Assembly (NCBI GenBank): GCA_016929875.1
Contig: JAFGHZ010000013.1
Span: forward strand, 1-5,879
Reading direction: 5' to 3'
DNA: 5,879 nt
DNA from: Dehalococcoidales bacterium
GTDB taxonomy: Bacteria; Chloroflexota; Dehalococcoidia; Dehalococcoidales; Fen-1064
Shown here: one piece after another, positions 1 through 3,904 of the stretch
How positions within the stretch are numbered: position 1 is the stretch's first letter
Layout of the letters: every line of letters starts with the position of its first letter
The notes under the pieces: model-generated
Seen by the model: the letters and a program-made list of their open reading frames with translations, nothing else
What the model was told of the DNA's origin: nothing
The model's database searches: none
Program-made: the position numbers and the translations under genes

Positions 1-474
1 GACTCCGATATTTCCTTTGTGAATCGGGAACATGGAGCGCAGGGTGGAGAAGTTATTTGCTTTATTGAGATGCCCCATACAATTAGGCCCGACCAATCTC
101 ATACCGGCATTGTGTGCAATATCGACAATCTCGCGTTCGGCCCGGGCGCCTTCTTCGCCTGTCTCGCCCAGTCCGGCTGTGATGATTAGTGCGATTTTGA
201 CCCCCTTTTCGGCACAATCACGAATTGTCCGTAGAAGGTCTTGATGTGGAATGATTATTGCGACGAGGTCAACCGGTTCAGGGACGTCTCTAATTGACGG
301 ATAAGCTTTAATACCTTGAACGGTGGTTTCTTTGCTGTTGACGGGGTATAGCCTTTTAACCGTATGGCTCTTTGAAAGACGGGCAAAAACATCGCCGCCC
401 CATTTGGTAGGGTCGTTGGACGCGCCGATAACTGCTACGGACTCGGGAGCGAAAATTAACTCGATAGAGTTCAT
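1..474 (-). CDS. ADP-forming acetate/acyl-CoA ligase, CoA-binding (alpha-type) domain, N-terminal part
   Basis: The gene starts at the ATG at 474-472 and reads through 158 codons to the left window edge, so its C-terminus is missing. Residues about 11-30 form a Rossmann nucleotide-binding start (SVAVIGASNDPTKWGGDVF), residues 69-76 a second beta strand (DLVAIIIP), and residues 95-104 and 127-135 match the family's IALIITAGLGE and LVGPNCMGHL blocks. The visible end, HKGNIGV, is where the family normally continues into an SQSG motif. Known for the family: the enzyme interconverts acyl-CoA, ADP and phosphate with acid, CoA and ATP in the cytoplasm, giving substrate-level ATP or activating acids. 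The phospho-histidine and any fused ATP-grasp (beta) domain lie outside the window, so alpha-only subunit versus alpha-beta fusion cannot be decided, nor can the acyl substrate. The Shine-Dalgarno is weak (GAAAGATAAG just upstream). It is divergent from the T-box/trpB2 unit. Confidence 0.88.
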   Translation of the reverse strand, partial: MNSIELIFAPESVAVIGASNDPTKWGGDVFARLSKSHTVKRLYPVNSKETTVQGIKAYPSIRDVPEPVDLVAIIIPHQDLLRTIRDCAEKGVKIALIITAGLGETGEEGARAEREIVDIAHNAGMRLVGPNCMGHLNKANNFSTLRSMFPIHKGNIGV

Positions 475-517
475 TCAGACTTATCTTTCACGTTAGTGAA
501 GTTTTATCGCTACTGAT

Positions 518-546
518 ATTATAACATCCAGGGAGGGTCGAACAAA
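518..546 (-). promoter_or_regulatory. Candidate promoter for the acyl-CoA ligase gene
   Basis: On the minus strand a perfect TATAAT -10 box lies at 523-518. With a 16-17 base spacer the -35 position falls on TTGTTC or TTTGTT (546-540), a poor match. Initiation near 511 would leave a leader of about 37 nt before the ATG at 474. A 5-bp hairpin (TTCAC/GTGAA, 487-500) lies in that leader close to the ribosome site. The -10 box is seen; promoter function is inferred. Confidence 0.5.
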
Positions 547-568
547 AATTCGGGTTCCCGGCTGGCGG

Positions 569-597
569 TTGACAAATTTTCAAAGCTGTGTTATCGT
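569..597 (+). promoter_or_regulatory. Promoter of the T-box/trpB2 transcript
   Basis: A perfect -35 box TTGACA (569-574) is followed after 17 bases by TATCGT (592-597), which matches four of six consensus -10 positions. A start near 604 would place Stem I of the T-box (from 628) about 25 nt into the RNA, as expected for this riboswitch class. It lies about 45 bp from the divergent -10 box of the acyl-CoA ligase gene. Confidence 0.72.
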
Positions 598-841
598 CTT
601 ATTATTCACCGAAATTGAATATGTAAAGGCTGCGAACCGGAATAGTAGGTTTCTGGCGGGATTCAGAGAGTCGGGAAGGGTGTGAACCGATATCAGCGCG
701 GAAACTGAATGGGCCGGGGAGCCGCGAGCCGAACCAGAGTAGGCTTTGCCGTAGAGGGAAACGTTACAATCCCGGGGTATTGAATAATCAGTACCTGCAA
801 TGAGATTGGTCGGTTGCATTTTAATTTTCCGCCGGCCGAAC

Positions 842-879
842 AAGGGTGGTACCGCGGTGGTTTGAGCCTCTCGCCCCTT
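842..879 (+). promoter_or_regulatory. T-box antiterminator
   Basis: AAGGG (842-846) can pair with CCCTT (875-879), and GCGG (854-857) with UCGC (871-874, one G·U). This leaves the bulge starting with UGGU (847-850), which takes the tRNA acceptor end. The 3' arm (871-879) overlaps the 5' arm of the terminator (865-876), so the two folds exclude each other. The variable base U850 would pair best with an A73 discriminator. Confidence 0.85.
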
Positions 880-900
880 TAAGGGCTGAGAGGCTTTTTT
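865..900 (+). terminator. T-box intrinsic terminator
   Basis: AGCCTCTC (865-872) pairs perfectly with GAGAGGCT (888-895). The stem continues as GCCC (873-876) with GGGC (883-886) past one bulged T887, and the loop is about six bases. A run of T from 895 to 900 follows. It is the off state of the T-box switch. Confidence 0.93.
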
Positions 901-903
901 ATT

Positions 904-984
904 ATGTATCCCGGTGAAGAGTTGATGGAGGTCATCGAAATGGCTAAACGCGCAAGATATTGGCCCGGCGGGGCCGTAAAGTAA
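904..984 (+). other. Small reading frame between the T-box terminator and trpB2
   Basis: A 26-codon frame opens at ATG 904 without a visible ribosome site. An internal ATG at 940 is preceded by GGAGG (927-931) with 8-base spacing and would give the 14-residue peptide MAKRARYWPGGAVK, with one Trp codon at 961-963. The stop TAA is at 982-984. The last codons overlap a GC hairpin (GGCCC 962-966, GGGCC 971-975) that has no T run, so it is not an obvious terminator. The frame would be transcribed only when the T-box reads through. It could be a leader peptide, a degenerate remnant or chance; I do not recognise it, and translation is unproven. Confidence 0.25.
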
Positions 985-1017
985 GGATTAAAGTCCGGAA
1001 TTTACAGGTGGATACTC

Positions 1018-1053
1018 GTGGATTATCAAAAATTAATTAAAGGAGTACTTTAG
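1018..1053 (+). other. Possible 11-codon frame overlapping the trpB2 start codon
   Basis: GTG at 1018 opens MDYQKLIKGVL and ends with TAG at 1051-1053, whose last base is the G of the trpB2 GTG start (TAGTG). An AGGTGG lies about seven bases before the GTG. It is in the same frame as the 904-984 frame, separated from it by that frame's TAA. The overlap would suit translational coupling, but a frame this short in AT-rich leader DNA can easily be chance. Confidence 0.15.
1039..1052 (+). promoter_or_regulatory. Ribosome binding site of trpB2
   Basis: AAAGGAG (1039-1045) lies seven bases before the GTG at 1053. This strong Shine-Dalgarno supports the GTG start over the downstream ATG at codon 15. 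Confidence 0.85.
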
Positions 1054-2417
1054 TGGACAAAGAAAAAACCAAATACCTTCTTGAAGAAAAGGATATGCCT
1101 ACCCAGTGGTATAATATTCAGGCTGATTTGCCTGAGCCCCTGCCTCCTTTACTGCATCCCGTAACTAAAGAGCCGACTATTCTACCGCCGCCTTTGTTTG
1201 TCGATGAATTGAACAAACAGGAATTCAGCAAGGAGCGCTATATCGATATCCCGGAAGAGGTACAATCGATTTATCGTCAGTGGCGGCCGACTACCCTCTT
1301 CCGCGCCCACAGGCTGGAAAAGGCGCTGGATACGCCGGCGAAAATCTACTATAAGTTTGAAGATTCCAGCCCGGCAGGCAGTCATAAGCCGAATACCGCG
1401 GTAGCGCAGGCTTATTACAACAAGAAAGCCGGTGTCAAGCGCCTCACTACGGAGACAGGCGCCGGACAGTGGGGGAGCGCTCTGTCGATGGCTTGTATGT
1501 ACTTCGGTCTGGAGCTGAAGGTTTACATGGTCAGAATCAGCTACCAGCAAAAACCATACCGTCGCAATCTGATGGAAGTGTGGGGGGCGAAGTGCGTCGC
1601 CAGTCCCAGCCCGGATACTCAGATAGGCAAGAAATTCTATGACGAGAACCCTAATCATCCCGGCAGCCTGGGAATGGCAATCAGCGAAGCGGTTGAGGAT
1701 GCTGCAACTCATGACGATACCAAATATGCCCTGGGAAGCGTCTTGAATCATGTTTTGATGCACCAGACTGTTATCGGTTTGGAAACCAAGAAGATGATGG
1801 AGAGGATAGGTACTTATCCTGATATCATCGTCGGTTGTGTCGGCGGCGGTTCTAATTTCGCGGGAATGTTCCTGCCGTTCGTGAAAGATATGATCGATAA
1901 GAAGCACAAGCCTAAGATTATCTGTGTTGAACCGACCGGTGCCCCATCAATCACAAAAGGTCTTCTTGCTTACGACTACGGCGATGTCGCCGGTATGGCG
2001 CCGATTTGTTTCATGCATACGCTGGGGCATGCCTTTATCCCGGCGCCGTTACATGCCGGCGGTTTACGCTACCATGGTATGGCTCCCATCGTCAGTCACA
2101 TGGTCAAATTAGGCCTTATCGAAGCGGTGTCGGTACCGCAGTTGGGCACTTTCGAGGCGGGTATACAATTTGCACGAACGGAGGGCTACATCAGCGCTCC
2201 GGAGACCGACCACGCTATCAGAGTGACCATCGATGAAGCTTTGAAGTGTAAGCAGGAAGGTAAGTCGAAAGTGATTTTGCTGGCACACAGCGGTCACGGT
2301 CATTTCGATATGGCTGCTTACGATGCTTATCTGGCGGGTAAACTGGAAGATTTCGAATTACCGGAAGCCAAGATAAAAGAAGCACTGGCACAGTTACCTC
2401 AGATACCTAAAAAATAA
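1053..2417 (+). CDS. trpB2: Tryptophan synthase beta chain, TrpB2 type
   Basis: The 454-residue protein is a cytoplasmic PLP enzyme that joins indole and L-serine to tryptophan. Seen in the sequence: the PLP lysine in GSHKPNTA (Lys112); the TETGAGQWGSA block (133-143) with the catalytic glutamate (Glu134) and Trp where TrpB1 enzymes have His; the PLP-phosphate loop GCVGGGSNFAG (261-271); the APETDHA block (382-388); and SGHGHFD (413-419). The long N-terminal extension (about 90 residues, ending WRPTTLFRAHRLEKAL) and the total length fit TrpB2 rather than the roughly 390-400-residue TrpB1. The start is GTG with a good Shine-Dalgarno. The gene is alone, with a terminator behind it and no trpA, and a Trp T-box controls it, so tryptophan shortage should induce it. 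Known for the family: TrpB2 often lacks tight coupling to TrpA and may salvage free indole. That it does so here is inference. Confidence 0.93.
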   Translation: MDKEKTKYLLEEKDMPTQWYNIQADLPEPLPPLLHPVTKEPTILPPPLFVDELNKQEFSKERYIDIPEEVQSIYRQWRPTTLFRAHRLEKALDTPAKIYYKFEDSSPAGSHKPNTAVAQAYYNKKAGVKRLTTETGAGQWGSALSMACMYFGLELKVYMVRISYQQKPYRRNLMEVWGAKCVASPSPDTQIGKKFYDENPNHPGSLGMAISEAVEDAATHDDTKYALGSVLNHVLMHQTVIGLETKKMMERIGTYPDIIVGCVGGGSNFAGMFLPFVKDMIDKKHKPKIICVEPTGAPSITKGLLAYDYGDVAGMAPICFMHTLGHAFIPAPLHAGGLRYHGMAPIVSHMVKLGLIEAVSVPQLGTFEAGIQFARTEGYISAPETDHAIRVTIDEALKCKQEGKSKVILLAHSGHGHFDMAAYDAYLAGKLEDFELPEAKIKEALAQLPQIPKK

Positions 2418-2440
2418 AGGGCCTTTCGGAAGATGCAATG

Positions 2441-2475
2441 AGTGGGCCGGGTTCTACCCGGCCCACTTTGTTTTT
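2441..2475 (+). terminator. Intrinsic terminator of trpB2
   Basis: AGTGGGCCGGG (2441-2451) and CCCGGCCCACT (2457-2467) form a perfect 11-bp GC-rich stem with the loop TTCTA. A T-rich tail, TTTGTTTTT (2467-2475), follows. It ends the T-box/trpB2 unit before htrA, so the two genes are probably separate transcripts. Confidence 0.95.
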
Positions 2476-2499
2476 GGGATTTATGTCTTCATAATTTCC
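2476..2499. repeat. Imperfect inverted repeat upstream of htrA
   Basis: GGGATTTATG (2476-2485) and CATAATTTCC (2490-2499) are inverted around TCTT, with one mismatch and one G·T pair. The central TTATG/CATAA part is perfect. It sits between the trpB2 terminator and the htrA promoter region and could be an operator or a minor hairpin. No known regulator consensus is recognised. Confidence 0.35.
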
Positions 2500-2525
2500 A
2501 AATATTTGTGTGATAAAAGTAATAA

Positions 2526-2564
2526 TTGAGACAGTAGTTTCGGTGCTAACATATATCATATAAT
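2526..2564 (+). promoter_or_regulatory. Candidate promoter of htrA
   Basis: A perfect TATAAT lies at 2559-2564, within an AT-rich stretch 28 bases before the ATG. The -35 position at 17-18 bases (TAGTTT/AGTTTC, 2535-2541) is poor. TTGAGA at 2526-2531 is a better -35 but lies 27 bases away, or 15 bases from the weaker TAACAT (2547-2552). The exact boxes are therefore uncertain. Confidence 0.4.
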
Positions 2565-2578
2565 TTAATTGCTAATAC

Positions 2579-2591
2579 GGGGGTATCTGTT
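2579..2591 (+). promoter_or_regulatory. Ribosome binding site of htrA
   Basis: GGGGG (2579-2583) lies eight bases before the ATG at 2592. It is G-rich rather than a classical AGGAGG, but its placement fits, and the start yields a full lipoprotein signal peptide. Confidence 0.6.
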
Positions 2592-3737
2592 ATGAATATT
2601 AAACGCTGGGTCTTGCCCATCATTTCCTTATTTCTCATTTTATCCTTGGTACTGACTGCGGGCTGTCAGTTATTGCAGACATCCGGAAATACCAGCACAA
2701 CGGCGGCTGCAATAACCACGACGACTACGGTGACGCAGTCTTCGAGTAATGGATTATCTCTGTCGGTGGGTTCCGGACAGCCTTTGTCGAGCATCGCCGA
2801 GGTCGTTGCCAGGGTGAAGCCGTCCGTAGTGGCCATCAATGTGAAGGCAACGGTAACCGTTTATGACATTTTCGGTAGGGCTTATTCTCAGGAGCAGGAA
2901 GGCGCCGGTTCGGGGTGGATAATCAGCGGCGACGGTTTGATTGTTACCAACACCCATGTCATCGAAGGGGCATCCAGTATTATGGTGACTCTGGACGACG
3001 GCAGAAGTCTGCCTGTGGATATTGATAGCGTGAAAGCCGATGCCTTTACCGACCTGGCAGTGATGAAAGTAGATGCCACGAATTTGCCCGCAGTTACTAT
3101 CGGCGACTCCGATAAATTGAGAGAGGGCGACTGGGTGGTAGCTATCGGTAATTCCCTGGGAGAAGGAATCAGGGTGACGCAGGGGATTGTCAGCCGGAAG
3201 AATGTCTTGGTAACGGATGACACCGGACAGGAAATATCGGGGCTCATCGAGACGGATGCCGTCATTAATCCCGGCAATAGCGGCGGCCCTCTGGTGAATA
3301 TGGCGGGGGAAGTGGTCGGTATCACTAATGCTAAAAAGGTAATAGCGGGGGTGGAGGGGGTCGGCTATGCTATCAGTATCAACGAAGCCGTACCGATTGT
3401 GCAGACATTGATTGCGCAGGGCTATATCGTCCGGCCGTACCTGGGAATCTCTACCGAAACAATGAATGACTCTTATGCTTTCTGGTATCAACTGCACGTC
3501 AGTCAGGGTGCGCTGATTACGGGCGTCGGTTCCGGCAGCCCTGCCGAGGAAGCTGGTTTGCAGGTGAAAGATATCATTGTTAAGTTTAACGGCCAGGACA
3601 TCATTACCTCTGCCCAGTTGACCAAAGCGATTCAGCAGGCGGAAATCGGGCAGGAAGTAGAAATAGTTTACTGGCGCGGTTCCAGTCAATATACTACTAA
3701 AGCGACACTGATAGAGACGCCCAATCCGCAGTCGTGA
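2592..3737 (+). CDS. htrA: HtrA/DegP-type trypsin-like serine protease, lipoprotein with one PDZ domain
   Basis: The 381-residue protein starts with basic residues, a hydrophobic segment (7-22) and a perfect lipobox LTAGC with Cys25, so it should be lipid-anchored on the outer face of the cytoplasmic membrane. A Ser/Thr-rich linker follows (about 30-52, with a run of five Thr). The protease domain (about 65-275) shows the triad His122 in TNTHV, Asp154 in FTDLAVMKVD and Ser230 in NPGNSGGPL. The oxyanion-loop residues before Ser230 and the GVGYAISI strand are intact. A single PDZ domain (about 278-376) has the carboxylate-loop-like YLGI and the SPAEEAGLQVKDIIVKFNG block. Known role: envelope protein quality control or regulated proteolysis. 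Many HtrA proteins have an uncleaved N-terminal anchor; a lipobox instead is less common. It appears to be a single-gene transcript. TGA is followed at once by an in-frame TAA (tandem stops). Confidence 0.95.
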   Translation: MNIKRWVLPIISLFLILSLVLTAGCQLLQTSGNTSTTAAAITTTTTVTQSSSNGLSLSVGSGQPLSSIAEVVARVKPSVVAINVKATVTVYDIFGRAYSQEQEGAGSGWIISGDGLIVTNTHVIEGASSIMVTLDDGRSLPVDIDSVKADAFTDLAVMKVDATNLPAVTIGDSDKLREGDWVVAIGNSLGEGIRVTQGIVSRKNVLVTDDTGQEISGLIETDAVINPGNSGGPLVNMAGEVVGITNAKKVIAGVEGVGYAISINEAVPIVQTLIAQGYIVRPYLGISTETMNDSYAFWYQLHVSQGALITGVGSGSPAEEAGLQVKDIIVKFNGQDIITSAQLTKAIQQAEIGQEVEIVYWRGSSQYTTKATLIETPNPQS

Positions 3738-3753
3738 TAAAAGAAAAATTGTT

Positions 3754-3783
3754 CCTCATCCATTGCGAGCCCTGATGAGGTTT
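3754..3783 (+). terminator. Weak terminator-like hairpin after htrA
   Basis: CCTCATC (3754-3760) and GATGAGG (3774-3780) form a perfect 7-bp stem with a 13-base loop, followed by only TTT. It begins 17 bases after the htrA stop. Its arms overlap the left end of the palindromic repeat, so the two folds compete. The short T run makes termination uncertain. Confidence 0.4.
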
Positions 3784-3894
3784 ACCTCCCAACCCTGTTT
3801 AGTCTAATACGTAATCAGGGCGAAGCAATCTCACTTGTGCAAAGGCCATTGTCAGCAGAGATTGCCACATCTGCTTGGGCGGATTCGCAATGGA
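3759..3894. repeat. Composite palindromic intergenic repeat (MITE/REP-like)
   Basis: The 136-bp element is bounded by perfect 10-bp inverted ends, TCCATTGCGA (3759-3768) and TCGCAATGGA (3885-3894). Inside are GCCCTGAT (3769-3776) against ATCAGGGC (3814-3821), ATTGC (3762-3766) against GCAAT (3825-3829), GCAATCTC (3825-3832) against GAGATTGC (3858-3865), and AGCAGA (3854-3859) against TCTGCT (3870-3875). The left half can fold as a long hairpin and the whole as a multi-branched palindrome. No open frame or target duplication is visible. From memory, repeats of the ATTGCGAG...GAAGCAATCTC type are scattered between genes in several environmental bacterial genomes; copy number here is unknown. 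It fills the gap between the convergent htrA and ileS. Confidence 0.7.
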
Positions 3895-3904
3895 CGGGCC
3901 TTTT
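3841..3904. terminator. Possible bidirectional terminator at the htrA/ileS junction
   Basis: AAAGGCC (3841-3847) pairs with GGCCTTT (3897-3903), and ATTG (3848-3851) with CAAT (3888-3891). The inner stem AGCAGA/TCTGCT helps close the long loop. Plus-strand RNA would end in TTTT (3901-3904), and minus-strand RNA in a TTT run. The right arm touches the ileS stop codon. The long spacing and short T runs make this a weak call. Confidence 0.35.

Larger units (their letters stand above)
628..900 (+). promoter_or_regulatory. Tryptophan-specific T-box leader (tRNA-sensing riboswitch) of trpB2
   Basis: This is a complete transcriptional T-box. Stem I: the base GGCU 628-631 pairs with AGCC 727-730. 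A GA-type kink-turn region follows, then CCGG 637-640 pairs with CCGG 714-717. The loop-E bases are AGUA (644-647) opposite GAA (707-709), and above them GGUUUC 648-653 pairs with GAAACU 701-706. The distal part has AGAGAG (665-670) and a UCGG/CCGA stem (671-674, 687-690) closing a GGUG-containing loop. Directly after GAA comes UGG (710-712), the Trp codon in the specifier position, followed by the usual purine (G713). A Stem II region follows (about 731-773), then hairpins at 776-795 (8 bp, one wobble) and 806-840. The hallmark AGGGUGGUACCGCG is at 843-856. Uncharged tRNA-Trp should bind and favour the antiterminator, allowing trpB2 transcription. Confidence 0.95.

Noticed and set aside
580..843. 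87-codon minus-strand frame across the leader region
   Set aside because: The same bases form a complete T-box on the plus strand whose pairing explains their conservation, and the peptide has no recognisable features.
628..900. T-box read as isoleucine-specific because ileS is in the window
   Set aside because: The T-box is on the plus strand and precedes trpB2, ileS is on the minus strand about 3 kb away, and the codon after the GAA loop-E bases is UGG, not an Ile codon.
962..975. GC hairpin GGCCC/GGGCC as a second attenuator
   Set aside because: The stem is only 5 bp and no T run follows, so it cannot be called an intrinsic terminator; it is noted only as part of the small-frame region.
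1182..1907. Long minus-strand frame opposite trpB2
   Set aside because: It lies inside a gene with all TrpB2 catalytic motifs, has no recognisable domain and no ribosome site; it is a shadow of codon use in the real gene.
2754..3689. 311-codon minus-strand frame opposite htrA
   Set aside because: It mirrors the protease coding sequence, which has an intact catalytic triad and PDZ domain; the antisense product resembles nothing I know.
3759..3894. CRISPR array
   Set aside because: The repeats are inverted and nested, not direct repeats with regular spacers.
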